A DNA stretch of 64,000 nucleotides from Vicinamibacterales bacterium (GCA_036496585.1 DASXLB010000022.1:146772-210771), one strand, 5' to 3'; positions 50,224-58,803 are shown, numbered from the stretch's first letter. Notes: generated by a model not told the origin, from the letters alone. Numbers and translations: made by a program.

Positions 50224-50812
50224 CCCGGCGCCGGCCGCCGCCCCGATCCGCCCCCGTCCGGTGCTTCTCGGGCTGCTCGCGGCCGCGCTGGTGGGTCTGA
50301 TCGCGTATCTCCTGTGGCCGGCGGCCGCCACGCGGCCCGCTGCGTCTAATCCTCCAAGGGAACAGCGGAGGCAGGCTTCCCCGCAGCAGGAGACGGCAGC
50401 GACCGGACCGCTGAGTGTGCGGATCGACGCGCTGAAGCAGACGCCGGCGGCTCCGGAAGAAAAGGGGCGCAACCCGTTCCGGTTCTACGTCCCGCCGCCA
50501 CCGCCCCCGCCGCCCGCGCCGGCGCCCCCTTCCCTGGGGCCGACCGGGTCGGGCGGAACGACGATGAACCCGGCCGGGCCGCCGCAGCCGATGGGGCCGC
50601 CGCCGATCCCGTTGAAGTTCATCGGGAAGGTGGAGGTGAAGGGACGTACGGTGGCGATCTTCACCCCGACCGATAAGCACGGTATGCCGGTGTACGCGGG
50701 CGAAGGGGAACTGGTGCTCGGGCAGTACCGGGTCGTCAAGATCGGCGTGGAATCCGTCACGCTCGAATATCTCGACGGCACCGGGCGACAGACGATTCCG
50801 ATGCGCGGATGA
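50210..50812 (+). CDS. pilP: PilP/GspC-like periplasmic protein
   Basis: 200 residues. One membrane helix (VLLGLLAAALVGLIAYLLW), a disordered linker, a run of nine prolines or so (YVPPPPPPPPAPAPP) and a small beta domain (PLKFIGKVEVKGRTVAIFTPTD, GELVLGQYRVVKIGVESVTLEYLDG) of the PilP/GspC homology-region type that contacts the secretin. Unlike PilP it has no lipobox, and the fixed helix makes it more like GspC. The assignment is by position and fold. Six nt separate it from the secretin gene. Confidence 0.75.
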   Translation: MAVSSPAPAAAPIRPRPVLLGLLAAALVGLIAYLLWPAAATRPAASNPPREQRRQASPQQETAATGPLSVRIDALKQTPAAPEEKGRNPFRFYVPPPPPPPPAPAPPSLGPTGSGGTTMNPAGPPQPMGPPPIPLKFIGKVEVKGRTVAIFTPTDKHGMPVYAGEGELVLGQYRVVKIGVESVTLEYLDGTGRQTIPMRG

Positions 50813-50818
50813 GGTGAC

Positions 50819-53482
50819 ATGACACGCAAATTGGCAGGACTGCTCGTGCTCGCGCTGGTCGCCTCCGGCTGCGCGGCGTCGCAAGCCTTCCGGCATGGGC
50901 AGGACGCCGCCCGGGTCAGCGACTGGGACACCGCCATCAAGTTCTTCACCAAGGCGGTCCAGGAGAATCCCGACAACGGCGAGTACCGCATCCACCTGCG
51001 CCGCGCGCAGGACGAGGCCTATCACGATCACACCGAGCACGCGCGCGAACTCGAACGGCGCGACGACCTCGAGGCGGCGTTGGTCGAGTACCGCAAGGCG
51101 CTCGAGATCACGTCGACCGATCGGGTCGTCGAGGCCAAGGTCTCCGAGCTGGAACGCAAGATCCGCGAGCGTGTGGAGGCGACCCGCGAGCGTCCGCGGA
51201 TCGAGCAGCTCCAGCAGCAGGCCCGGCCCGCCAACGCGCCGCCGCTGCTGAATCCCGCGTCGCGCGAACCGCTGCGCATGAACTTCGGGCAGCAGGCCAG
51301 CCTGCGCGACATCCTCAACTTCATCGGCACCGCGTCGGGCATCAACATCAACTACGACCAGCAGTTTCAGGAAAAATCCTACGGCCCTGTGAATCTGGAC
51401 GGCGTGACGCTCGAGGAAGCGCTGAACCAGGTGCTGTCGGCGAACCAGTATTACTACAAGGTCACCGGGCCCCGGACCATCATCGTCATCCCGGATCAGC
51501 CTGCCAAGCACCAGCAGTACGACGATCTCGTGATGCGGGTGTTCTACATCAACCACGCCGACGCGACCGAGCTCTCGCAGTTGGTGAACAGCCTGATGCG
51601 CATCCCGCAGATGCCGGTGCCGCCGATGGTGATGCCGAACAAGACGGCGAACACCATCACCGTCCGCGCCACCGCACCGGTCATGGACGTGACCGAGCGG
51701 CTCATCCGGGCCAACGACCGTCCGCGCGCCGAAGTCCTGCTCGACATCCAGATCCTCGAGGTCAACAACGCCCGCGTGAAGAAGTACGGTATCGATTTGA
51801 GCCAATACGCGCTCAACCTGATCTTCTCGCCCGAGGTCGCGCCGCCGAACGCCGGCGGCGGCGCCGTCAGCGCGCCCCCCCCGTTCAATCTCAACACCAT
51901 CAGCCAGGGGGTCAGCACCAACGACTTCTACCTCGGCGTGCCCTACGCGGTCGTCAACTTCCTCGAGCAGGACTCGCAGTCGCGGACGCTCGCCAAGCCG
52001 CAGCTGCGCGGCTCGGAAGGGCAGCAGATGACGCTGAATCTCGGCCAGGACATTCCGGTGCTGCAGACGGTGTTCGGCGCCGCCGCCGCCGGCGGCCTCG
52101 CGACCACCCCGACCTCGTCGTACAGCTATCGGACCGTCGGCGTCATCCTCGACATCACGCCCGCGGTGACCTACGAAGGGGAAGTCCGCCTCAAGATCTC
52201 GGTCGAGAGCAGCGCGCTCGGCAGCGACGTCAACGTCGGCGGGCAGTCGGCGCCGTCGTTCACCTCGCGCAAGGTCACGACCTATCTCCGGCTGCGTGAA
52301 GGGGAGGCGAATCTGCTCGCCGGCCTGATCCGGCAGGACAAGACCAAGTCGAGAAGGGGCGTCCCCGGGCTCGGTCATATTCCCGGGATCAACGCGGTCT
52401 TCACACAGAACGACGTCAACGATCAGGACAACGACATCGTGATGCTGATCACGCCGCACATCGTGCGTGATCATGAGCTCTCGAAGGAAGATGTCAGCAA
52501 CATCTACATCGGTACGCAGGGGAACATCGGGCTGTCCGGGCCGCCGGCGCTGATTGCGGCGCAGCCCGAAGCGGCCGCCCCACCCGCGCCGGCTGCCGCG
52601 CCAGGCGGCCAGCCGCTGCCTGGCAACGTGCCGCAGACGGGCGCGCAGGGGCCGCCGGTCGCGGCGCGACCCGGAAACCAGAACCCGAACCCGGCCGCGC
52701 CGCCAGGTACGGCAGCGGTGCCGTCGTACGTGCAGACGCCGACCGCGCCGCCGACGCTGCCGCCGACCGCAACCGGTCAGGCGACGCCGTCGGTGCCGGC
52801 CGCGGGCGCGGCGATTCCGACCCAGACGACGCTGCCTCCGGTCGGGGCGCTGCCGCCGACCACGTCTCCGGCAGCGGCTGGTGCGGCTCCTGCCGGCGCC
52901 AATACGCCGCCTGCCGGCGCCAATACGCCGCCTGCCGGCGTCAACACGCCGCCAGCTGGCGCCAACGCGCCGATGCCGGCAGCGACGCCGTCGGCCGCGA
53001 ACCCATCGGCTGTGACGCCGCCGGCTGCGACCGACGCGGCCGCCGGCCGAGGCACGAACGCGTCGACGCCGGCGCAGATCATCGTCACGGCTCCGGGCAC
53101 CGAGTTCCGCGTCGGCGGCGGTCCCTACACCGTGCCGATCACGATCAACAACGCGACGCGTATGTCGACGCTGACGCTGACGATCACCTACAACCCGGCG
53201 GTCCTGCGCGTCCGCACCGCGACCGAGGGGACGTTCATGCGCCAGGGAAACGTCACGGCGAGCTTCGCGCCGAAGATCGACGGCTCGACCGGTCGCGTCG
53301 ACCTGGTGATCAGCCGCGCCAACGATCAGACCGGCGCATCGGGCGCCGGCGTCATCGCGGCGCTGATGTTCGACGCGGTGGTGCCGGGGACGAGCACGAT
53401 CGGGATCAGCGGCGTCGCGCTGGGTCCGAACGGTTCGCCGGTGCCGATCACCTCGTCGCCGGTCACCGTGACGGTGCGATAG
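50819..53482 (+). CDS. Secretin (PilQ/GspD type) lipoprotein with TPR head and cohesin-like tail
   Basis: 887 residues. Lipobox ASGC (Cys 18). TPR-like helices (about 25-130), an STN/N0 domain (LRMNFGQQASLRDILNFIG), N domain (VFYINHADATELSQLVNSLM), then the secretin barrel (about 300-560) with VEFLE-like VNFLEQDSQSRTLAKPQLRG and LLAGLIRQDKTKSRRGVPGLG. After a Pro/Ala/Thr-rich linker of about 170 residues comes a cohesin-like beta-sandwich (about 755-887: GTEFRVGGGPYTVPITINN, LTLTITYNPAVLRV, VDLVISRAND). Outer membrane channel of the pilus/secretion machine. The extra surface domain is the unusual part. Confidence 0.9.
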   Translation: MTRKLAGLLVLALVASGCAASQAFRHGQDAARVSDWDTAIKFFTKAVQENPDNGEYRIHLRRAQDEAYHDHTEHARELERRDDLEAALVEYRKALEITSTDRVVEAKVSELERKIRERVEATRERPRIEQLQQQARPANAPPLLNPASREPLRMNFGQQASLRDILNFIGTASGININYDQQFQEKSYGPVNLDGVTLEEALNQVLSANQYYYKVTGPRTIIVIPDQPAKHQQYDDLVMRVFYINHADATELSQLVNSLMRIPQMPVPPMVMPNKTANTITVRATAPVMDVTERLIRANDRPRAEVLLDIQILEVNNARVKKYGIDLSQYALNLIFSPEVAPPNAGGGAVSAPPPFNLNTISQGVSTNDFYLGVPYAVVNFLEQDSQSRTLAKPQLRGSEGQQMTLNLGQDIPVLQTVFGAAAAGGLATTPTSSYSYRTVGVILDITPAVTYEGEVRLKISVESSALGSDVNVGGQSAPSFTSRKVTTYLRLREGEANLLAGLIRQDKTKSRRGVPGLGHIPGINAVFTQNDVNDQDNDIVMLITPHIVRDHELSKEDVSNIYIGTQGNIGLSGPPALIAAQPEAAAPPAPAAAPGGQPLPGNVPQTGAQGPPVAARPGNQNPNPAAPPGTAAVPSYVQTPTAPPTLPPTATGQATPSVPAAGAAIPTQTTLPPVGALPPTTSPAAAGAAPAGANTPPAGANTPPAGVNTPPAGANAPMPAATPSAANPSAVTPPAATDAAAGRGTNASTPAQIIVTAPGTEFRVGGGPYTVPITINNATRMSTLTLTITYNPAVLRVRTATEGTFMRQGNVTASFAPKIDGSTGRVDLVISRANDQTGASGAGVIAALMFDAVVPGTSTIGISGVALGPNGSPVPITSSPVTVTVR
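52889..52972 (+). repeat. Four tandem 21-bp repeats in the secretin linker
   Basis: Units 52889-52909, 52910-52930, 52931-52951 and 52952-52972. The first two are identical; the others diverge by a few bases. Each encodes PAGANTP-type heptapeptides, in frame, just before the cohesin-like domain. Copy number could vary by slippage. Confidence 0.85.
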
Positions 53483-53526
53483 CGCGTCAGGCGGCGGCAA
53501 GCGGCACGGCTGGAATTCGAGACGAC

Positions 53527-54051
53527 ATGTGGGGCACGATGGCGACGCGATTCGCTCAGCGGTGGGTTCGGGAACGGCGCTCGCGCCGCGGCGAAGGCGG
53601 ATTCACGTTCGTCGAGCTGCTCGTCGTCTGCGCCATCCTGCTGATCCTCGCCTCGGCCGCGATGCCGCTCGCCAAGGTGAGCATCCAGCGCGAGCGCGAA
53701 AGTGAGCTGCGGCGGGACCTGCGCGAGATGCGCACCGCGATCGACAAGTTCAAGGACCTGGCGGATGCCGGCGGGATCTCGGCGTTCGACATCAAGGCCG
53801 GCTCGGAGAATTATCCGGCCACCCTGCAGCAGCTGGTCGACGGCGTGGGCAAGGCGAACGACGCCACCGGAACGAAGGTCAAGATGTTGCGGCGCATTCC
53901 GATCGATCCGATGACGCATTCGACCGATTGGGGCATGCGCGCCTATTCCGACCGGCCGGATTCCACGTCGTGGGGCGGCAGCAGCGTGTTCGACGTCTAC
54001 TCGAAGTCGGAAGGCAAGGCACTCGATGGCACGAAATACAAAGACTGGTAG
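53527..54051 (+). CDS. Pseudopilin, GspG-like (copy A)
   Basis: 174 residues with a long basic leader (RFAQRWVRERRSRRGEGG) and a class III prepilin signal: cleavage before FTFVELLVVCAILLILASAAM, Glu at +5. Helical stem (SIQRERESELRRDLREMRTAIDKF) then a small head ending in SKSEGKALDGTKYKDW, which parallels the end of the next gene. ATG 53527 or the in-frame ATG 53539 are both possible. Calcium-binding Asp residues near the end (LDGTKYKDW) suit GspG. Overlaps copy B by 26 nt. Confidence 0.87.
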   Translation: MWGTMATRFAQRWVRERRSRRGEGGFTFVELLVVCAILLILASAAMPLAKVSIQRERESELRRDLREMRTAIDKFKDLADAGGISAFDIKAGSENYPATLQQLVDGVGKANDATGTKVKMLRRIPIDPMTHSTDWGMRAYSDRPDSTSWGGSSVFDVYSKSEGKALDGTKYKDW

Positions 54052-54454
54052 CGCAACGCGCGGCACGTGGCGCGAAAAAGGTTTTACGCTCGTCGAGCTG
54101 CTGATCGTGATCTCGCTAATCTCGATCCTCGCGGCGATGGGCCTGGTCCAGTACAAGAATTCCGTCGCGTCGTCGCGCGAGGCGGTGCTGCGCACCGATC
54201 TCTTCCGGATGCGCGACGCGATCGATCAGTACTACGCCGACAAGGGCAAGTATCCCAGCGGTCTCGACGCGCTGGTCAGCGACGGCTACATGCGCAAGGT
54301 GCCTGAGGATCCGGTCGCGAAGTCGAGCGACAGCTGGGTGACGGTCCCGGCCGAGCCCGATCCGAACAGCCCGAACAGCGAGGCCGGCATCTACGACGTC
54401 AAGAGCGGCGCGCAGGGCACCGCCCTCGACGGCAGCGCCTACTCGGACTGGTAG
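54026..54454 (+). CDS. Major pseudopilin, GspG-like (copy B)
   Basis: 142 residues, the classical GspG size. Short leader, prepilin site G-FTLVELLIVISLISILAAMGL with Glu +5, stem SSREAVLRTDLFRMRDAIDQYYADKGKYPSGLDAL (in short FRMRDAIDQYYADKGKYP, a GspG signature) and a head ending ALDGSAYSDW. Its start lies within the end of copy A. The shared DG-x-x-Y-x-DW ends show the two arose by duplication. Normal GspG features favour a type II secretion pseudopilus over a long pilus. Confidence 0.92.
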   Translation: MARNTKTGSATRGTWREKGFTLVELLIVISLISILAAMGLVQYKNSVASSREAVLRTDLFRMRDAIDQYYADKGKYPSGLDALVSDGYMRKVPEDPVAKSSDSWVTVPAEPDPNSPNSEAGIYDVKSGAQGTALDGSAYSDW

Positions 54455-54473
54455 CGCCTCGGGCGCCACCCAG

Positions 54474-55565
54474 TCACAGCAGCTTCGACCCCGCCCCGAT
54501 CCGCGCGAGCACGTCGGCACGTCGTCGCGCCGCCCCGGGCTTGGCGAAGACGAGATACGCGCAGCGCGCCGGCGATCGCCTGCTCATGTAGCCGTCGTAG
54601 ACGCCGTGGAAGGCGCGCTCGATTTCGACCTCGCGCACGAACCCAGCGGCCTCGAAATGGCGCACCCACCACGGAGCCGTCGCCCAGGTCAGATGGCCGT
54701 GGATCGGATAGCCGGTCCCGTCGGTGTGCAGCGTGTGCAGCAGGCCGTCGCGCGCCTCTTCCGCCCAGGCGTCGAGATAGAAAGGGAAGACGGTCCCGAA
54801 GACCTCGTCCTCGCCGAACGCCGGGATGTTACAGAACAGGTACGCGTCGTCGCGTGTGATCTGCGCCATCCTGGCGATGTAGGCGTCGATCTTGTTCGGG
54901 TTGAGGTGCTCGAAGACGTCGAGACCGAACACGAGGTCGTATTTCGGCGGCAGATCGATCGCCAGCAGATCTCCCTGATGGATGCGCGGACGAATACGGT
55001 CCGACGCCCTGGCGATCGCCATCGCGCTGATCTCGACTCCCACGGCCTCGATGCCGAGATCGTCGAGGCATTGCAGGACCGCGCCGGCCGCCGTCCCCAG
55101 CTCGAGCGCCGCTTGCGGCGCGAACGCGGCGATCATCTCGGCGACCAGACGCTTGTCGAAGTCGACGTCGAGGATCCAGACGCCAGGCTCCTCGTAATAG
55201 CCGTTGGCGATGATCGCCGACTCCAGCCAATCGAAGTCGGACGACGACGCCGCGTCGAAGACGAGGATCGACTGCTGGCTGTGCCGATCGACAGTGCGCC
55301 GATAGCGCTCGGGCCGTTCCACCACCAGGTTGGGCAGCGTCGACGGTGCGGCCGGCGTCAGCGATCGCTGGAACTCTGGCGAACGCATGATGTCGAGAAG
55401 GACGGCGGTGCGGCGGACTCCCGAGCGGAGCACGCCGGCATAGAAGTCGAGGCCGCCCTGGTCGGCGTCGCGCCCGAGAATGTCGCGAAAGGCGGCGTCG
55501 ACGAACTCGCGATCGCCGACCAGGACCGGCTCGAGCCGCGCCTTCAGATACTTGATCAGCCGCAA
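54474..55565 (-). CDS. Class I methyltransferase with N-terminal DUF4214-like domain
   Basis: 363 residues. N-terminal unit FVDAAFRDILGRDADQGGLDFYAGVLRSG matches the DUF4214 pattern (often in cell-surface glycosyltransferases and hydrolases). Then a Rossmann methyltransferase: LELGTAAGAVLQCLDDLGIEAVGVEIS (motif I, with G-x-A-x-G), GDLLAIDLPPKYDLVFGLDVFEHL (motif IV) and FCNIPAFGED. No signal peptide, so it acts in the cytoplasm, probably on a sugar or glycolipid precursor (inference). Convergent with the pseudopilin genes and 4 bp downstream of the Ig-domain lipoprotein gene. Confidence 0.8.
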   Translation of the reverse strand: MRLIKYLKARLEPVLVGDREFVDAAFRDILGRDADQGGLDFYAGVLRSGVRRTAVLLDIMRSPEFQRSLTPAAPSTLPNLVVERPERYRRTVDRHSQQSILVFDAASSSDFDWLESAIIANGYYEEPGVWILDVDFDKRLVAEMIAAFAPQAALELGTAAGAVLQCLDDLGIEAVGVEISAMAIARASDRIRPRIHQGDLLAIDLPPKYDLVFGLDVFEHLNPNKIDAYIARMAQITRDDAYLFCNIPAFGEDEVFGTVFPFYLDAWAEEARDGLLHTLHTDGTGYPIHGHLTWATAPWWVRHFEAAGFVREVEIERAFHGVYDGYMSRRSPARCAYLVFAKPGAARRRADVLARIGAGSKLL

Positions 55566-55568
55566 GTC

Positions 55569-56822
55569 CTACTGCACGTCGAGTTGCAGGGCCGCCGTGC
55601 CGATCTCGCAGCCGCTGACGCCGAACACGTCGACGCGCACGTTCTTCACGCCGCGGCTGGTGAACGTGTGCGAGAGCTGCGGTGCGCTGGTGGTCTGGGT
55701 TCCCGTGCCGTCGTCGAAGGTCCACACGTAGCGCGACACCTGCGCGCCGGTGACGCCGCCGGCGGTGAACGTCACCGGCGAGGCCACGGTGGGCGTGCCG
55801 TTGCTGCTCGAGAGCGTGATCGGCAGCGCGCCGATGATCACCGTGGTCGAGAGCGATCCCGATCCGCCGGCGAGATCGGTGGCGGTGGCGGTTGCCGTGT
55901 AGGTACCGGGCGAGCAATAGGCGTGCGATGTCTGCACAGCCGTCGCGCCGCTGATGGCGCCGAGGTCGGTGCTCGAGCCATCGCCGAAATTGACGCGGAC
56001 GTTCAACAGGTTCGCGTTGGTGTTCGGCGTCACGCTGAAGGCGACCGGGGTGCCGGCGGTCGTCGCGTTGGGCGTGGCGGTGAAGCCGGACAGGCCGAAG
56101 GCGCTGACCGTGATGGTGGCGGTCGCGGTGACCGGCGCGCTGCCGGTGCCGGCGCCGTTGACGGTCGCCGTCACTTTTGCGGTGGCGGTCGTGGTGAGCG
56201 TGGCGTTGGCGACGCCGTTCGAATCAGTGGTCGCCGTCGACGGCGACACCGAGCCCTTGTCGGTGGAGAAGGTGACCGCCACCCCAGACACCGCTGAGCC
56301 GCCCGTGTCGGCGACCGTGGCCTGTACCTGAACGGAGCCCCCCGACGAGCCGAGCGACTGCGGCGTGGTGGTGACGTTGACGCTCGCGACGGAGGCCGCG
56401 CCAACCTTGATTTGCGCGGTACTCGAGGCGCCGCCGGAATACGCCGTGATCACCGCGGTTCCGCTGGCGCCTCCGGTGATCAGCTGGACCGTGACCTGGC
56501 CGTTGTTCGTCCGCGCCTCGGAAGGCTCAATCCGTCCAATCGTCGTCGTAAAAGTGATCAGCGTCCCGTTCTGCACGGGCGTCCCGGCACCGGTGGTGCT
56601 GGTGACGCCGCTGCCGGCGCCGGATCCGGCTGAGGCCACGCCGTTTTCGATGACAGTGGCGACGATCGGAATCTGACCGTTGAGCGGCGCGCTGTTGGCC
56701 TCGGGAATGAGTGTGATCACACTGCCGGTCGGCGCCAGCAGGGGCACCTTGTCGCACGCGGCGACGAGCGCGAGCGGCACCAGAAGGAGCGACAGGATGA
56801 CGCAGCGGCGGTGTGCTACCAT
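55569..56822 (-). CDS. Lipoprotein with bacterial Ig-like and PKD-type domains
   Basis: 417 residues from ATG 56822 (ATG 56849 is also in frame). Lipobox VAAC (LLLVPLALVAACDK). Then Big_1-like repeats with ALNGQIPIVATVIENG and NNGQVTVQLITGGASGTAVITAYSGGAS, a second VQVQATVADTGGSAVSGVAVTFSTDKGS with TTDSNGVANATLTT, and two PKD-like units (VNFGDGSSTDLG, WTFDDGTGTQTTSAPQLSHTF). Adhesin or surface-stalk type protein; no catalytic part. It is divergent from the collagen-tailed pseudopilin gene, with start codons only about 25 bp apart. Confidence 0.85.
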   Translation of the reverse strand: MVAHRRCVILSLLLVPLALVAACDKVPLLAPTGSVITLIPEANSAPLNGQIPIVATVIENGVASAGSGAGSGVTSTTGAGTPVQNGTLITFTTTIGRIEPSEARTNNGQVTVQLITGGASGTAVITAYSGGASSTAQIKVGAASVASVNVTTTPQSLGSSGGSVQVQATVADTGGSAVSGVAVTFSTDKGSVSPSTATTDSNGVANATLTTTATAKVTATVNGAGTGSAPVTATATITVSAFGLSGFTATPNATTAGTPVAFSVTPNTNANLLNVRVNFGDGSSTDLGAISGATAVQTSHAYCSPGTYTATATATDLAGGSGSLSTTVIIGALPITLSSSNGTPTVASPVTFTAGGVTGAQVSRYVWTFDDGTGTQTTSAPQLSHTFTSRGVKNVRVDVFGVSGCEIGTAALQLDVQ

Positions 56823-56847
56823 AAATGGCGCTAACAATAGTAGTCTC

Positions 56848-57648
56848 ATGAGTTTACGGGGTCAAGACGTGCCTTCGCGGTCCGGCGGCGCGCGCGGCTA
56901 CGCGATGGCGGCGCTGCTCGTCACACTGGCGGTCATGGCCGTGATGATGTCGGTGGTCCTGCCGGTCTGGCGCCACGACATCCAGCGGGAGAAGGAAGAG
57001 GAGCTCGTCTTCCGCGGTCAACAGTACGTGAGAGCGATTCGGCTCTTCAATCGGCGGACGAACTCGCTGCCGACGCGCGTCGACGATCTCGTGCAGGGTC
57101 GTTATCTCCGCAAGAAGTTCAAGGACCCGATCACCAACGACGATTTCGATCTGATTTCCGCGGCGAATCCGAATCCCGCCGGTCAGGTGGGCTCGACGCT
57201 GCCGGGTGGCGGCGGCACCACGCAAGCGATCAGCGGCGGCCCGCCGGCGTCGACCGGACGCCTGGGCGCGAACAGCGAGAGCACCGCCAACAGTTCGTCG
57301 AACGGCACCGTCCCGGGCGGTATGCTCGGCGTTCGCAGCAAGAGCAAGGCTGAATCGGTCCGGCTCTACCTGAACCGCAACCATTACAACGAGTGGATGT
57401 TTATCTTCCAGGGCCTCGGCGCAGGCGGCGGCCGCGGCGGGCTGCCGGTCGGCCCCGGCGGACGCGGCGGTCCAGGGTTCCCGGGCGGCCGTGGCGGCCC
57501 CGGCTTCCCTGGCGGTCCCGGTCGAGGCCCCGGGCGCACCGGCGGCCCGGGCGATCCCGGCGGCGGCCGCCAAGGTCCCCCAGGCGGATTCGAAGTGCCC
57601 GGCAGCGGGCCGATTCAACTGCCCGGTCGGGGACGTGGCGGTCACTGA
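56848..57648 (+). CDS. Pseudopilin-like protein with a collagen-like Gly-rich tail
   Basis: 266 residues. N-terminus RGYAMAALLVTLAVMAVMMSVVLPVWRHDIQREKEEELVFRG has the layout of a pseudopilin helix (Gly-aromatic site, long helix, basic turn), though without Glu at +5. The middle matches GspG/type II-secretion proteins (FNRRTNSLPTRVDDLVQGRYLRKKFKDP). The last 65 residues are nearly all Gly with Pro/Arg (GGRGGPGFPGGRGGPGFPGG), a collagen-like or polyglycine tail. It probably belongs to the hybrid locus although two minus-strand genes intervene. No ribosome site is clear at ATG 56848. Confidence 0.8.
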   Translation: MSLRGQDVPSRSGGARGYAMAALLVTLAVMAVMMSVVLPVWRHDIQREKEEELVFRGQQYVRAIRLFNRRTNSLPTRVDDLVQGRYLRKKFKDPITNDDFDLISAANPNPAGQVGSTLPGGGGTTQAISGGPPASTGRLGANSESTANSSSNGTVPGGMLGVRSKSKAESVRLYLNRNHYNEWMFIFQGLGAGGGRGGLPVGPGGRGGPGFPGGRGGPGFPGGPGRGPGRTGGPGDPGGGRQGPPGGFEVPGSGPIQLPGRGRGGH

Positions 57649-57649
57649 G

Positions 57650-57760
57650 AGAGTTGGCACTGCTGGTTAGGACGCCGGGAGAGAGTGGGCAGTTGGAATG
57701 CGAAGCTGGCAGGTGGCAGGCACGGCCTACTGCCTGCTGCCCACTTCAGCTGCCAACTCT
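57650..57760. repeat. Nested inverted repeats between convergent genes
   Basis: Outer arms 57650-57659 (AGAGTTGGCA) and 57751-57760 (TGCCAACTCT); inner arms 57684-57692 (AGTGGGCAG) and 57737-57745 (CTGCCCACT); GGCAGG/CCTGC units between. The right half encodes the last residues of the minus-strand serine hydrolase. Acts at least as a bidirectional terminator; same motif family as 21190-21320. Confidence 0.6.
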
Positions 57761-58797
57761 TCATGCACCTGTCGCCGCACCGATCGAATCCGATTGTTGT
57801 CGCGCGTCGGATGCACGCGATTGGTGAGCAGCACGACATAGAGATCCCGTTCGGGATCGATCCACAGCGAGGTGCCGGTGAACCCGGTGTGCCCGACGGC
57901 TCGCGCCGAGAGCCGCGTGCCGCACGAAGACGTGGGCAGCATCGTGTCCCATGCCAGGGCACGCGAGCTGCCAGGGACGCTCGATTTGCGAACGAACCGG
58001 GCAAGCGTCGCGCGTCGGACGCCCAGGTGCTCGACGGTGTCGCCCGGAGTCGACGAGTCGAGCAGACCGGCGAGGATGGCGCGCGCGAACGCGCCGACGG
58101 CCGATGCCGTGCCGAACATGCCGGCGTGACCCGCGACGCCTCCGAGTGTCCAGCAGTTCTCGTCGTGAACTTCGCCCTGCAGCAACCGGCCGCGCCACAA
58201 GTCCAGCTCGGTCGGGGCGCAGCGGGGGCCGAGCGCGCGCGGCGGCGTGAACCCGAGCCACGCATCCGCATCGCCTGCGATCGCTGACATCGAGGGGAGA
58301 TCCGATAGCGGGAAGCCGACGTCCTCGAGGATGAATCCGAGCAGGATGAAACCGAGGTCGCTGTAGATCGACTGGGTGCGCGGCGAGTACTCGAGCGGCA
58401 GCGTGCAGATGGCGGTCTCGAAATCCGCGCGGCCGCGGTGATCGCGGAAGAACGGCAGGTAGGCCGTCAGCCCTGACGCGTGCTCGAGCAGATCGACAAT
58501 GCGCACGCCAGCCCGGTCGTCACCGCGCCAAGCGGGCAGGTAGTCGGTGAGCCGGCGTTCGAGCGAGACCGCTCCGGCGTCGATGGCGCGCATCGCTTGT
58601 GTCGCGGTGGCGATGACTTTGGTCAGCGATGCGAGATCGTAGACCGTGGACAGCGTGACGCGCGGTGAATCGGCCGCGTAGGTCAGCGTTCCAAACGCGC
58701 CACTCCAGCGGCCCTCACGGCTTCCCGCCTCGACGACCGCGCCCGGAAAGACCCGCGCCTGTATCGCAGAGTCGATGATGGAGCCAACCAGCCTCAA
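57727..58797 (-). CDS. Beta-lactamase-fold serine hydrolase (class C / penicillin-binding type)
   Basis: 356 residues from TTG 58797 (GAGG upstream). Seen: SxxK motif SLTK in YDLASLTKVIATATQAM with the nucleophile Ser, YSD in place of YxN (SIYSDLGFILLG), and an HTG box in place of KTG (VGHTGFTGTSLWIDP). The domain order fits esterases, D-aminopeptidases and peptidoglycan-acting members rather than resistance enzymes. No signal peptide is included at this start. Upstream in the same frame lies a Gly-Ala-Lys repeat of about 40 codons back to the stop of the glycosidase gene, so the real start may differ. Part of the salvage locus by position. Confidence 0.85.
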   Translation of the reverse strand: MRLVGSIIDSAIQARVFPGAVVEAGSREGRWSGAFGTLTYAADSPRVTLSTVYDLASLTKVIATATQAMRAIDAGAVSLERRLTDYLPAWRGDDRAGVRIVDLLEHASGLTAYLPFFRDHRGRADFETAICTLPLEYSPRTQSIYSDLGFILLGFILEDVGFPLSDLPSMSAIAGDADAWLGFTPPRALGPRCAPTELDLWRGRLLQGEVHDENCWTLGGVAGHAGMFGTASAVGAFARAILAGLLDSSTPGDTVEHLGVRRATLARFVRKSSVPGSSRALAWDTMLPTSSCGTRLSARAVGHTGFTGTSLWIDPERDLYVVLLTNRVHPTRDNNRIRSVRRQVHEELAAEVGSRQ

Positions 58798-58803
58798 GAA
58801 AGC

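Noticed and set aside
50108-53500. Very long minus-strand open frame (over 1100 codons) opposite the pilP-secretin genes
   Set aside because: Arg/His/Asp-rich low-information sequence, typical antisense shadow of GC-rich coding; the plus strand has clear families.
56200-56235. GTTCGAATC, a T-loop-like string
   Set aside because: Lies inside the Ig-domain lipoprotein gene, with no acceptor or anticodon arms around it; no tRNA seen in the window.
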